From positions 8,926 through 72,925 of the forward strand of contig DDIM01000006.1 in assembly GCA_002338525.1 (NCBI GenBank): a DNA stretch of 64,000 bases. Reading direction: 5' to 3'. Every line of letters begins with the position of its first letter. Position 1 is the first letter of the stretch. Shown here piece by piece: positions 1 to 8,834 of the stretch. Made by a program: the position numbers and the translations under genes. Source of the DNA: Micavibrio sp. UBA1850. GTDB taxonomy: Bacteria > Pseudomonadota > Alphaproteobacteria > Micavibrionales > Micavibrionaceae. The notes under the pieces were generated by a model that was not told where the DNA came from, did no database searches, and saw only the letters and a program-made list of their open reading frames with translations.

Positions 1-1823
1 GTAAACTTGATGGCGTTGCTTACAAGATTAAGAAGTATTTGTCTGAGGCGGGTTGGGTCTCCATAGAGGAACTGAGGAGTGCCTTCTTCTACCTCCAGTT
101 TTAGGTCAATATTTTTTTCATCTGTACGCCCAACCATAAGGGACTGTACGTTTCTAAGAAGGTTAAACAAATCAAACTCGATGTTTTCGAGTGTCATTTT
201 TCCAGTGTCTATTTTTTCAAAATCAAGAATATCGTTTAGCAGTGTCACCATGGCATCGCCTGAATCACTAATTGTGTTTACGTGATCGTTTTGTTCATGA
301 TCCAAGTCAGTATTACGAAGTAGTCGAACCATACCCATGATGCCTGTCATCGGTGTTCTGATTTCATGACTAATGACGGCAAGGAAAGCAGATTTGGCTT
401 GGTTGGCGTAGTCGGCTTTTTCCTTCTCTTTCTTCATTTCTTCTGTGCGTTGAATATCTTTATCGCGAAGCGTCTTCATAATCTCTCTTTCGCGCTTTAA
501 AACTTGCACAAGACGAGAATTGTCAAACCCCTCCTTTATCTCTTCTACCTTGGTTGCAAGATCGGCTTGCTGTTTACTTTGACGGCGGTCTTCGCCTCGT
601 CTAATGCCTCTACGACGTTCGCGTTGAGATATGCCCATGATCCAAGCGACCCCACCACCAAGCACACAGCTAAGATACGCATGGAGCAAATATGGAAGAG
701 AGGGGAGTAATTGGGCATAACTAAGACTTGTAAGGGTGGCACCAACACCTACGGCAACCCAGCACGTAAGCGTAAGCAAGTGGGACTTTTTAGTCGATGA
801 AATATACAAGAAGGTATAGGTGATACAGCACGCAACAGCGCAAAGTAATATCAGCGCCAAAATAATCATAAGCGCCAAAGTCTGATCAATTTCAATATGC
901 GGAAAAACACAAATCGCAACAAGGGCGCACAGTGATGCAAGGATACTGAAGTTAGGAAATGGGTATGTGATGCGCGGCGCATTTTGAGAGCGCAGCAATA
1001 GTCGCTGTATAACTGTAATAATCGGCATCCATGCAACAAACAGAGCCGGCAATAGCATTGAAAGGCTTGTAATGTTGTAAATATTTATAAAAATCCCAAA
1101 CGCCAAAGACCCCCATCCCAATAAGGAAAGCGCAGTAATATATAATGGGAATTGGACGACAAAAACAAAAGACAGCAAAACAAGGCCGATCCCAAATCCA
1201 GCCAGCAAAAGCGGCGCGAGCGCAGACGAAGTATCATGAATAGAGCCATAAGAATAAATTCGAGGCATATAAGCACCATAATCGGCTTCTAAACCCGAAA
1301 AGGTAACGCTCAAAAGGTAGGGGCGGTTTTTTTGTAAGTTTATAATCTGCTGTGTTTGATTTTCACTCAGCTCATATAACGGTTGGCGCGTAATCGTGTT
1401 ATAGAGCCTTACAGATGAATAGCGGGGTTTTGGTAAAAAAGCCGAGGGCTCAAAATCAACAATCCACTGTGATTGATTGGTGTCGTTAATGACAAGAAAC
1501 GTAAATGTGCTTTGATCTTCACGCATAATGCTTGCGTTAGGAATGGGAAGGCTTTGCGGAGATCGAAACTGTGTGAGCGCGTCAGACAATGTGCCCATAC
1601 TTTTATAGGCTTTATTCGAAAGGCTGTAAGCAGACTGCACGTCATTAAGAAGAAGTAGTGAGGGGTGCTGATAAGGGTCAAATGGGAAGTTACGAAGTGC
1701 TTGGGACCCGTATCCGGCAATGATGGAAGGATCGCCAGCAGAACGCGAGACGTTTTGCGAAAACGAAACACTTGATATGCATAAGCATAAAGCACTGATT
1801 AAAAATAAAATTATATTCTTCAT
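1..1823 (-). CDS. Sensor histidine kinase with 7-TM N-terminal module (partial, C-terminus beyond left edge)
   Basis: Reading from an ATG at 1823, preceded by a GGAA element, gives about 607 residues that run off the window edge. An N-terminal signal-like hydrophobic stretch is followed by an extracytoplasmic domain (about residues 25-195). Seven hydrophobic helices come next (about 200-425), the layout of 7TMR-DISM sensors, then a charged coiled-coil linker and a HisKA domain. The H-box reads [10 protein letters not shown] with the phospho-accepting His at residue 486. The start of the N-box ([12 protein letters not shown]) is the last thing visible; the rest of the ATPase domain and any receiver domain lie outside. 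The gene follows purN on the same strand after 56 bases, so read-through is possible. The ligand is unknown. Family confidence is high; the DISM assignment rests on topology only. Confidence 0.85.
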   Translation of the reverse strand, partial: MKNIILFLISALCLCISSVSFSQNVSRSAGDPSIIAGYGSQALRNFPFDPYQHPSLLLLNDVQSAYSLSNKAYKSMGTLSDALTQFRSPQSLPIPNASIMREDQSTFTFLVINDTNQSQWIVDFEPSAFLPKPRYSSVRLYNTITRQPLYELSENQTQQIINLQKNRPYLLSVTFSGLEADYGAYMPRIYSYGSIHDTSSALAPLLLAGFGIGLVLLSFVFVVQFPLYITALSLLGWGSLAFGIFINIYNITSLSMLLPALFVAWMPIITVIQRLLLRSQNAPRITYPFPNFSILASLCALVAICVFPHIEIDQTLALMIILALILLCAVACCITYTFLYISSTKKSHLLTLTCWVAVGVGATLTSLSYAQLLPSLPYLLHAYLSCVLGGGVAWIMGISQRERRRGIRRGEDRRQSKQQADLATKVEEIKEGFDNSRLVQVLKREREIMKTLRDKDIQRTEEMKKEKEKADYANQAKSAFLAVISHEIRTPMTGIMGMVRLLRNTDLDHEQNDHVNTISDSGDAMVTLLNDILDFEKIDTGKMTLENIEFDLFNLLRNVQSLMVGRTDEKNIDLKLEVEEGTPQFLYGDPTRLRQILLNLVSNAIKF

Positions 1824-1879
1824 GACAATTCCAAAAGACAGCATACGCTAGAAACTCTTAAGGAATTATAAAGGGCTTT

Positions 1880-2002
1880 CTACAAAAGGAAAAGAGCCAT
1901 TAAAATAAGAATAACAGTTACAAAACCGCCCATATATTTTGCAGCTGTCATGAAGTGTGTCCACATGATTTGTGATTCATTAATTGCATCTTTATCAGCC
2001 AT
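1880..2002 (-). CDS. Nested in-frame ORF resembling aa3-type cytochrome c oxidase subunit IV
   Basis: An internal ATG in the purN frame opens a 40-residue peptide. It has a short polar N-terminus, a Trp-x-x-Phe pair near residue 14, and one transmembrane helix of about 18 residues ending at the C-terminus. This matches the alphaproteobacterial aa3 oxidase subunit IV family (PF07835), whose members are tiny single-helix proteins often beginning Met-Ala-Asp. AAGGA lies 7 bases before the ATG, ideal Shine-Dalgarno spacing. The sequence therefore supports independent translation as well as fusion to PurN. The family assignment is from remembered patterns, not a search. No other oxidase gene is in the window. 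Confidence 0.55.
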   Translation of the reverse strand: MADKDAINESQIMWTHFMTAAKYMGGFVTVILILMALFLL

Positions 2003-2686
2003 CTGAGCGTCCTTTAAAGTATTCTTATGTTGGTTTTTGTTTCTGTTGAGTGTCGATGATACATCGTTCTCATAATTGTCGTCAACGCTGTCTTGAAATT
2101 TATGCCGCGCAACAATAATTATGGCTTGCTTGTAAGCTTCATGTTCTTCGACCAAAACCTTAGCCGCAAGAGAGTCTTCTGTTTCCTTTTTAGAGATTTT
2201 AACGCTTCGTTGTACGATAATTTCGCCTGCATCCATCTCGGGAATTACGTAATGCACGCTACAACCTGCTTCGCTATCACCCGCATCAATTGCGCGTTTG
2301 TGCGTATCCAACCCTTTATATTTTGGCAGCAAAGAAGGGTGAATATTAATAATGTAGCGTCCCCAATGATTTAAAAAATGAGGGCTTAGCAGGCGCATAA
2401 AACCAGCCAGACAAATCAGGTCAACTTTTTCATAGGAAAGCGCCTCGAGGAGGGCGTCCTCATATGCCGTTTTACTGTCATAATCTTTGTGCGACAAAAC
2501 AGCATAGGGAATGTTGTATTCTTTCGCGTAATCTAGGCCGCCCGCTTGCGGTTTGTTGGATATAACGCACGTGACACGCGCTGGAAACTCTGGTTTCTCA
2601 CATGCTTCTAAAATGGCTTTCAGGTTGCTACCGCGCCCCGATATAAAAACACAAATATTTAATTTTGGATCAAGGGTTGAGCTCAT
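1880..2686 (-). CDS. purN: Phosphoribosylglycinamide formyltransferase with C-terminal membrane extension
   Basis: Transfers a formyl group from 10-formyl-THF to GAR, the third step of purine synthesis, in the cytoplasm. Visible motifs are the GRGSN phosphate loop (residues 17-21), NIHPSLLP with the catalytic His116, and the MDAGE motif with Asp152. The enzyme proper ends near residue 205, normal for the family. The frame then continues without a stop through a polar Asn/Lys/Asp-rich linker (about 200-228) into 40 residues resembling a small aa3-oxidase subunit, giving 268 residues in all. The start overlaps the purM stop in an ATGA, so the two are translationally coupled. Either this is a true fusion or the tail is made separately from an internal start (see the nested entry). 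Confidence 0.93.
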   Translation of the reverse strand: MSSTLDPKLNICVFISGRGSNLKAILEACEKPEFPARVTCVISNKPQAGGLDYAKEYNIPYAVLSHKDYDSKTAYEDALLEALSYEKVDLICLAGFMRLLSPHFLNHWGRYIINIHPSLLPKYKGLDTHKRAIDAGDSEAGCSVHYVIPEMDAGEIIVQRSVKISKKETEDSLAAKVLVEEHEAYKQAIIIVARHKFQDSVDDNYENDVSSTLNRNKNQHKNTLKDAQMADKDAINESQIMWTHFMTAAKYMGGFVTVILILMALFLL

Positions 2687-3723
2687 TTTAGGTGAACGCT
2701 CTGATTGTCATCTTGAATAATACGGCCAATTTCAAAAACACGCTCGCCTGCGTTTTGTAGGACTTTTGAAACATCGTCCTTGTCGGCGTTGCGAACGATT
2801 AAAACATAGCCAATACCGCAATTAAATGTACGGCACATCTCTTTTTGGCTCAGTTGACCGGCCTCTTGCAACCATTTAAAAATAGGTAAAACATCCCATG
2901 ATCCAAGATCAATCTCTGCGCCCAACCCTTTAGGGAGAACGCGGGGTATATTTTCAATAAGTCCGCCGCCTGTGATATGTGACATACCTTGTATGGCATT
3001 TGTTTGCCTAATGGCTTCTAAAACAGGTTTTACATATAATATTGTTGGTGTCAGGAGGGACGCACCAAAGCTCGTCGATGTGTCATAAGGTGCAGGGCTG
3101 TGATAGTCGAGGCTTTCCGTATTATCTATGAGTTTTCGTACTAAAGAAAATCCGTTTGAGTGAACGCCCGACGAGGCAAGCCCGAGGATAACATCCCCAT
3201 GTTGTATCGTCTCACCTGTGATAACCTGATCTCGTTCTACCGCGCCCACCGCAAACCCAGCAAGATCAAAATCATCATGTGAATACATGCCAGGCATCTC
3301 TGCTGTTTCGCCACCAATCAATGCGCAGCCAGATTGTTCACATCCTCTTGCAATACCAGATATAACGTCTGCAGCGGCGTCAACGTCCAAGGCACCACAT
3401 GCGTAATAGTCTAGAAAGAAGAGTGGCTCTGCGCCCTGCACAAGCAGATCATTTACACACATAGCCACAAGGTCAATTCCGACCGTATCATAGTGCTTCA
3501 TGTCTATCGCTACTTTTAACTTTGTTCCCACGCCATCTGTGCCTGATACAAAAATGGGGTCTTTAAACCCTGCGGCTTTAGGGTCAAAAAAGCTGCCAAA
3601 TCCACCAAATCCGCCCATGACGCCTGTGCGGTGTGTCGCCTTTATCGAGGGCTTTATGCGTTCGACAAGTGTGTTTCCCGCTTCAATATCAACACCAGCA
3701 TCTTTATAAGCATCTTTTTTCAT
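2683..3723 (-). CDS. purM: Phosphoribosylformylglycinamidine cyclo-ligase (AIR synthetase)
   Basis: Closes the imidazole ring of FGAM with ATP to give AIR in purine synthesis. At 346 residues it has the family's usual length. The glycine-rich N-terminal segment ([10 protein letters not shown], residues 34-43), the SGTDGVGTK motif and the later GGETAEMPG and HITGGG motifs are all present. It is the first gene of a purM-purN pair joined by a 4-base overlap, the common proteobacterial order. It is divergent from the DUF2066 gene, with a 68-base gap for both promoters. Confidence 0.96.
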   Translation of the reverse strand: MKKDAYKDAGVDIEAGNTLVERIKPSIKATHRTGVMGGFGGFGSFFDPKAAGFKDPIFVSGTDGVGTKLKVAIDMKHYDTVGIDLVAMCVNDLLVQGAEPLFFLDYYACGALDVDAAADVISGIARGCEQSGCALIGGETAEMPGMYSHDDFDLAGFAVGAVERDQVITGETIQHGDVILGLASSGVHSNGFSLVRKLIDNTESLDYHSPAPYDTSTSFGASLLTPTILYVKPVLEAIRQTNAIQGMSHITGGGLIENIPRVLPKGLGAEIDLGSWDVLPIFKWLQEAGQLSQKEMCRTFNCGIGYVLIVRNADKDDVSKVLQNAGERVFEIGRIIQDDNQSVHLK

Positions 3724-3791
3724 GGTTATTTTTTATGAATTCTTATCATTTGTTTTTGAACTTTTCACTATTCCAAGCTATATCTAAAGCC

Positions 3792-5117
3792 ATGATCATG
3801 ATCTTAAAATACACACTTGCAACTCTTGTTGTTCTTCTTACCACGATTGCCGTAAATGTAAATAGAGCGGATGCACAATCGAGCGCATACACAAAGCAAA
3901 AAAGCTCTCCTTTTATCGTCAAGAATATAAAAATTGACGTCACGGCTCAAAACTCAAAATCAGCACGAGACAAGGCGTTTAAGCAAGCCCAAGCTGAATC
4001 TTTAGAGGTTCTAATGGAACAGCTCGACAGCAGCGGATATGACACAGCGTTTCTGCGCCAAGCAGACAATAAAGTGATTGCAAACACGATCAAAGATTTC
4101 GAAATCTCAAATGAGAAAATTTCTGCTGTGCGTTATAAGGGCGACTTTGTATTCCGGTATGACGAAGAAAAGCTCTCCCAATATCTTTATGGCAATTACG
4201 CAGGATATAATGGCACATACGGCACATATGGCGCATCTGCGGGCCAGCAAGCCTCTAATGATCACGGGTTCAACCCTCCCTTTTCGGCACAAAATACTGA
4301 CCGTGTTTTAGTGCTTCCTTTTTTTCAAGCCAACGGCGGGGCGTTAACATTATGGGAAGGGCAAAATCCGTGGCTCGCCCTATGGTCTCAACGCACAAAT
4401 GATAACTTGATGGCGCCCATTGGCGATTTATCAGATCTTCGAGACATTTCTGATGAACAGGCATTGACCTATAATCCAGAAAACATGGCGCGCCTCGGCA
4501 CACGATATCAGGCTGATCGCGTAATCATCCTCATTTCCAACTATGAAGGCGCGGCCGTGCCTCAATCAAATAGCGCTATGGCACAGGGGAGATTGAGAGT
4601 CAGTATGTATGACACGGCACGCGGTCGCCCTGAATTTGTAAACGATATAGTGATAGATGGGGGACAGCATCAAAATTTTGGTGAGGTTTTAAACGCCGCT
4701 TATGTTCAATCTGCAAATATGATTGCAGGCATCCATCCTATTAAAATGGTTGGGCAAAATGCAAACAGCCAAAATGCCCAGTACCAAAGCTCTTATGAGC
4801 GCGCGAGTGAGCGCGCGAGCGCGCAAGGCTATCAATCGACCTTGCAGGCGCGGCTTGAATATACGTCTATGCAGGATTGGTTAAAAGCACAACAGATGAT
4901 GCGCAATGTTGCAAACGTCAAAAAGATAGATGTATTGTCTCTTACGCCTCGGGTTGCGGAGGTAAAACTCAATTATGTTGGAACCATAGACGACATTGCC
5001 ACGGCAATGATGGAGAAAGGCTATAATATACAGCCAACAACCAAGACAGGCCGCTACCTGATATATTCAGGACGCGCCGCCGCTTATAATCAAAACGGAG
5101 GCATGGTGTACCGATGA
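3792..5117 (+). CDS. Exported DUF2066-domain protein
   Basis: The predicted 441-residue product begins with a signal peptide (Met, Lys, a hydrophobic core, then a cleavage region near NRADA-QS), so it is probably periplasmic. An upstream in-frame ATG at 3735 exists, but 3792 places the signal peptide correctly. The body resembles DUF2066 proteins (COG3249), which have no established activity. There is a Tyr/Gly/Ala-rich patch around residue 140 and an Arg/Ala/Ser repeat near residue 340. The stop overlaps the start of the permease gene by 4 bases. The neighbourhood DUF2066 - AI-2E permease - hdaA recurs in alphaproteobacteria, as I recall, but does not explain the function. Confidence 0.75.
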   Translation: MIMILKYTLATLVVLLTTIAVNVNRADAQSSAYTKQKSSPFIVKNIKIDVTAQNSKSARDKAFKQAQAESLEVLMEQLDSSGYDTAFLRQADNKVIANTIKDFEISNEKISAVRYKGDFVFRYDEEKLSQYLYGNYAGYNGTYGTYGASAGQQASNDHGFNPPFSAQNTDRVLVLPFFQANGGALTLWEGQNPWLALWSQRTNDNLMAPIGDLSDLRDISDEQALTYNPENMARLGTRYQADRVIILISNYEGAAVPQSNSAMAQGRLRVSMYDTARGRPEFVNDIVIDGGQHQNFGEVLNAAYVQSANMIAGIHPIKMVGQNANSQNAQYQSSYERASERASAQGYQSTLQARLEYTSMQDWLKAQQMMRNVANVKKIDVLSLTPRVAEVKLNYVGTIDDIATAMMEKGYNIQPTTKTGRYLIYSGRAAAYNQNGGMVYR

Positions 5118-6247
5118 GCCAAATACCATCTAATCAATTTCATAACATGGTGATGAGCCGAACATTATTTTGGCTATTTATCGCCAGCTTGTTTGTGGCA
5201 TTCCTTTGGATGTTCAACAATGTGCTTTTACCGTTCATTCTCGGATTTGCGGTTGCCTATCTTTTAAATCCCATCATTTACAAGCTTGAGAAGTGGAATA
5301 TTAATCGTAAGCCAGCGAGCATCATTATACTCAGCTCGTTCTTTTTGTTATTAGCCATTGTTATCGCCGTTGTTTCGCCAATTCTCGTACGGGAAATGGG
5401 TGCGTTTGCCGAAGAGCTTCCCAATTATATCGATCAAATCCAAGCGTCCGCACAACCGCTTGTAAACTCATTACAGGCGCAATTCGGTCTATACTCTAAT
5501 GAAGACTTGATCGAAAAAATTCAGCCCTATATGGGCAAAGCAGCCGAGACAAGCGCAGGCTTTTTAAAGACTGTCGTATCTGGTGGTGTTGCGATTTTTG
5601 ACTTCACACTGGCTTTGTTTTTAACGCCAATCGTTGCCTTCTTCCTTATGAATGAATGGCCTAAAATTACTGCATGGATATATGACATTATGCCTAGAGA
5701 TCACGAAAAAACACTCAAAGGACTTCTTGCCGAGATTGACCAAAAGCTATCAGGATTTATACGAGGTCAACTGAGTGTTTGCGCTGTATTAGGCGTGCTG
5801 TATGCCGTGGCACTTATGATTGCAGGGTTAAAATATGGCTTTTTTATTGGCTTGATGGCCGGTGCTCTTTCCATCATTCCACTTGTGGGATCAATTGTGG
5901 GGCTGATCGTAAGTGTGATGGTTGCATGGTTCCAATCGGGTGACATTGTATATGTGAGTATCATCGCGGTCATATTTTTTGCAGGGCAAATCATTGAAGG
6001 TAACTTCTTAACGCCTAAACTTGTAGGAGATAGCGTTGGGCTGCATCCTCTGTGGGTTTTGTTTTCCTTAATGGCAGGGGGCGCAGTGCTTGGCATTTTG
6101 GGAATGCTTATCGCGGTTCCTGTGGCGGCTGTCGCAGGGGTATTGCTGAGCTTCTTTATTTGGAAATACAAAAATAGTAGCTTTTATAAAAAGACACCCG
6201 AAAATAAAACGGCAAAAAAATCAGTACAAACATCTAAAAAGAAATAA
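5114..6247 (+). CDS. AI-2E family (PerM-like) transporter
   Basis: This 377-residue integral membrane protein has about eight hydrophobic segments, two tight N-terminal helices, a soluble loop (about residues 90-150) and a C-terminal helix cluster. The family's conserved C-terminal region (GNFLTPKLVGDSVGLHP) and the Lys-rich cytoplasmic tail are visible. The family contains exporters and Na+/H+ antiporters, so substrate cannot be inferred. It begins inside the stop of the DUF2066 gene (ATGA) and is followed after 3 bases by hdaA, so the three genes form a transcription unit. Confidence 0.88.
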   Translation: MSQIPSNQFHNMVMSRTLFWLFIASLFVAFLWMFNNVLLPFILGFAVAYLLNPIIYKLEKWNINRKPASIIILSSFFLLLAIVIAVVSPILVREMGAFAEELPNYIDQIQASAQPLVNSLQAQFGLYSNEDLIEKIQPYMGKAAETSAGFLKTVVSGGVAIFDFTLALFLTPIVAFFLMNEWPKITAWIYDIMPRDHEKTLKGLLAEIDQKLSGFIRGQLSVCAVLGVLYAVALMIAGLKYGFFIGLMAGALSIIPLVGSIVGLIVSVMVAWFQSGDIVYVSIIAVIFFAGQIIEGNFLTPKLVGDSVGLHPLWVLFSLMAGGAVLGILGMLIAVPVAAVAGVLLSFFIWKYKNSSFYKKTPENKTAKKSVQTSKKK

Positions 6248-6250
6248 GTT

Positions 6251-6946
6251 ATGAGCCGCAGTGTAAATATACAAATCCCCCTTGATTTGGGTTTCCGCGA
6301 AGCGATGGGACGAGATGATTTCTTGGTAGCGCCATGCAATCAAGAGGCTGTGGCATGGATAGACAGATGGCCTGAATGGCCTAGTCATATTTTAATTCTG
6401 CATGGGCCAAGCGCAAGTGGAAAATCTCACTTGGCAGCTGTTTGGGCTGAGCGTACAAATGCAAGTTTTTGGAGTCCTGATGATGTCGTGTCTGAAAAAA
6501 CGTGCCAAAACCATAAAGCCATTGTAATTGAGCGCGCAGACTTGCTTATCGGGGATAAAGAGGCGGAAACGAAGCTTTTTCATTTATACAACATGGCTAA
6601 AGAAGAGCAGATGCATATATTGTGTACAATGGCACAGCCCCCCTCTCAGTTATCCTTTTGTGTTGCCGATCTCAGCTCTCGCCTTAGAAGCGCACAATCA
6701 ATAGGCATATCAGAACCAGATGATGCGCTATTAAGTGCTATAATTGTTAAGCTGTTTTTGGATAGGCAGATGCAAATATCGCCTGACGTGTTGCGCTATA
6801 TTCTGCCACGAATGGATCGTTCATTTGTTGCGGCGCGAAGGCTTGTCACAAACGCTGATAAAATGGCGCTTGCCGCTAAAAAGCCCGTGTCTATTCCGCT
6901 TATGCGCCAAGTGTTGAGCCAGATGAACGATGATACTGTGCAGTAA
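6251..6946 (+). CDS. hdaA: DnaA regulatory inactivator Hda/HdaA-like AAA+ protein
   Basis: The 231-residue protein resembles the AAA+ part of DnaA without the DNA-binding domain. Near the N-terminus is PLDLGFREAMGRDDFLVAP, like the family's clamp-binding start. A Walker A (GPSASGKSH, about residues 55-63) and a Walker-B-like strand (AIVIERADLL) follow. In Caulobacter, HdaA with the sliding clamp stimulates ATP hydrolysis on DnaA and limits initiation. It is the last gene of the DUF2066-permease-hdaA unit. Its final 47 bases overlap the 3' end of sixA on the other strand. Confidence 0.85.
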   Translation: MSRSVNIQIPLDLGFREAMGRDDFLVAPCNQEAVAWIDRWPEWPSHILILHGPSASGKSHLAAVWAERTNASFWSPDDVVSEKTCQNHKAIVIERADLLIGDKEAETKLFHLYNMAKEEQMHILCTMAQPPSQLSFCVADLSSRLRSAQSIGISEPDDALLSAIIVKLFLDRQMQISPDVLRYILPRMDRSFVAARRLVTNADKMALAAKKPVSIPLMRQVLSQMNDDTVQ

Positions 6947-7415
6947 TCATATTGGTGATAGATGCGCTGGATAGCTTCAAATCACTCCATTTTTGAATAT
7001 TGATATTAAGTACGGTGAACGTGCAGGGGCTGTAGCTCATCAATCTAACGTCATCACGATATTGCGCAAGTAAGCGAACCAGTTCATGTACGCTGGGATT
7101 ATGCCCAACAAGCAGTGCTTTTTCGTGCGCTTCGCCAATATTTTGAATGGCTGCAAAGTAATCTCCCGCAGTGCCTGTGTATAGATTATCGGGCGTGTCT
7201 ATATTTACAGTTTTTAAATCAAGGGCCTCTAACGTCATCTGTGTGCGTTTAGCCGGCGAGCAAAGCACATATTCTGGAATGTAGCGCTCTTTACCCATAA
7301 CATGCCCCAAATGCGTAGCATCACGTATGCCTTTTTCGCTTAGCGGACGGTCAAAATCATCTAGATCTGGATGGCTAGGGGCTTCGGCGTGGCGGAGTAT
7401 ATAGATAGTTTTCAT
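6900..7415 (-). CDS. sixA: SixA-like phosphohistidine phosphatase
   Basis: The start chosen at 7415 puts MKTIYILRHAEA at the N-terminus, giving the RHA catalytic motif at residues 8-10 as in SixA; the open frame extends upstream to 7496 without similarity. The 171-residue protein has the second conserved segment (LCSPAKRTQMT) and the VGHNPS motif with the second catalytic His. SixA dephosphorylates phosphohistidine proteins of phosphorelays or the nitrogen PTS. Its 3' end is antiparallel to the end of hdaA. An alternative role as the phosphatase of the neighbouring glucosylglycerate pathway is conceivable but unsupported. Confidence 0.82.
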   Translation of the reverse strand: MKTIYILRHAEAPSHPDLDDFDRPLSEKGIRDATHLGHVMGKERYIPEYVLCSPAKRTQMTLEALDLKTVNIDTPDNLYTGTAGDYFAAIQNIGEAHEKALLVGHNPSVHELVRLLAQYRDDVRLMSYSPCTFTVLNINIQKWSDLKLSSASITNMITAQYHRSSGSTLGA

Positions 7416-7520
7416 TAAAATGCTTACTTTGAAGTTTGAGGGACTAGTCCTTGAATTATACAAGAATATAGCCGAAGATGCGAAGCTGTTTTTCAATAAC
7501 TATGAAATATAAAGTGCAAA

Positions 7521-8783
7521 ATGAAATATCACGATATTCTTAATCACGCGTTTGAAGCCTGCTATAAATCGGCGCTTCCTAAAAATTGCCTGCCTTCCTA
7601 TATTCCACAAACCCCACCCAATGGTAAGACTTATGTGATTGGCGCAGGTAAGGCAGCCGCAGAAATGGCCGCCATTTTTGAAGCGCATTATGCGCATCCG
7701 TTTGAGGGTATGGTTGTTACACGTTATGGACATGCCGTTGAAACAAAGACAATAAAGGTCATGGAAGCCTCACACCCTGTACCTGACAAAGCAGGAGAAG
7801 ACGCGGCAAAGGCGATGTTAGCCTATGTCGAGCAAGCACGTGAAGATGATCATGTGATTTGCCTCATATCGGGAGGTGGATCGGCGTTGCTGACATGCCC
7901 TGTCGATGGGGTTCCTTTTGACGATATTCAAGATTTAAACAAGCAGCTATTAGGGTGCGGCGCCTCAATTACCGAGATCAACACTGTGCGTAAACACCTC
8001 AATCAGGCATTTGGCGGTAAACTTTTGAAAGCAGCGTCCCCTGCCAAAGTGATAACCTTGTCAATTTCAGATGTATCCGGTGATGACACATCGACAATTG
8101 CCTCAGGACCGACTGTTGGAGACCCAACAACGCTATCAGAATGTTTGGAAATTATTCAAAAATACAATTTGAATACAAGCGATGCAATTTTGACGTATCT
8201 AGCGGATAAAGTACATGAAACGCCAAAACCTAATGACGCGATGTTCGAAAACTCGGAATATCACTTGATTGCAACGCCGCAAAAATCATTAGAGGCCGCA
8301 GCCGCATATATCAAGGAACAGGGGTTTACCCCCATGATTCTCTCAAGCATGTTAGAAGGTGATACGGACCAAGTCGCCGACATGCATGTCGCACTGGTGA
8401 AACAAGTTATGCAGTATGAACAGCCTCTCAAGCGCCCCTGTGCCATAATCTCGGGGGGCGAGACAACGGTCACATTGCGTGGTACGGGAAGAGGCGGGCC
8501 AAATACGCAGTTCATGTTGAAGGCCGCCATTGAATTAAAAGGGCAAGACAATGTTTATGGCATTGCGTGTGACACAGATGGTATTGACGGAGCACAAGAT
8601 AATGCAGGCGCGATCATTGATCCGGAGACATTAAAACGAGCACATCAGAAAAATATTGATGCCAAGGCATGCCTTGCCAATAACGACTCAGAGCTTTTCT
8701 TTCAAACAATAGGCAATCTTGTAACGCCGGGTCCCACATATACAAATGTGAATGATTTTCGCATGATTTTAATCACGAAGTGA
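7521..8783 (+). CDS. Glycerate kinase, MOFRL family (GckA/TtuD type)
   Basis: The 420-residue protein matches type II glycerate kinases, which phosphorylate D-glycerate to 2-phosphoglycerate. The N-terminal half has the nucleotide-binding motif CLISGGGSALL (about residue 115), followed by DVSGDD. The C-terminal MOFRL domain carries AIISGGETTVTLRG and the D-T-D-G-I-D-G segment near residue 355. Older annotation calls this family hydroxypyruvate reductase TtuD. It is convergent with the GH13 phosphorylase gene. Since the phosphorylase is predicted to release glycerate, this kinase probably returns that glycerate to glycolysis. Confidence 0.88.
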   Translation: MKYHDILNHAFEACYKSALPKNCLPSYIPQTPPNGKTYVIGAGKAAAEMAAIFEAHYAHPFEGMVVTRYGHAVETKTIKVMEASHPVPDKAGEDAAKAMLAYVEQAREDDHVICLISGGGSALLTCPVDGVPFDDIQDLNKQLLGCGASITEINTVRKHLNQAFGGKLLKAASPAKVITLSISDVSGDDTSTIASGPTVGDPTTLSECLEIIQKYNLNTSDAILTYLADKVHETPKPNDAMFENSEYHLIATPQKSLEAAAAYIKEQGFTPMILSSMLEGDTDQVADMHVALVKQVMQYEQPLKRPCAIISGGETTVTLRGTGRGGPNTQFMLKAAIELKGQDNVYGIACDTDGIDGAQDNAGAIIDPETLKRAHQKNIDAKACLANNDSELFFQTIGNLVTPGPTYTNVNDFRMILITK

Positions 8784-8811
8784 TAAGCGGCATTGTTTAG
8801 CAGCATTGTAG

Positions 8812-8834
8812 TGTAGAATTACTCTACAATTTTT
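8812..8834 (+). terminator. Probable rho-independent terminator of the glycerate kinase gene
   Basis: TGTAGA and TCTACA form a 6-bp stem around a 5-base loop, followed by ATTTTT. It sits 29 bases after the kinase stop and overlaps the 3' end of the convergent phosphorylase gene, so it may serve the plus strand only. Confidence 0.5.

Noticed and set aside
1409..1795. Open frame of 128 codons on the minus strand
   Set aside because: It is an alternative frame of the histidine kinase that runs from 1823 past the left edge; the kinase frame has family motifs, this one does not.
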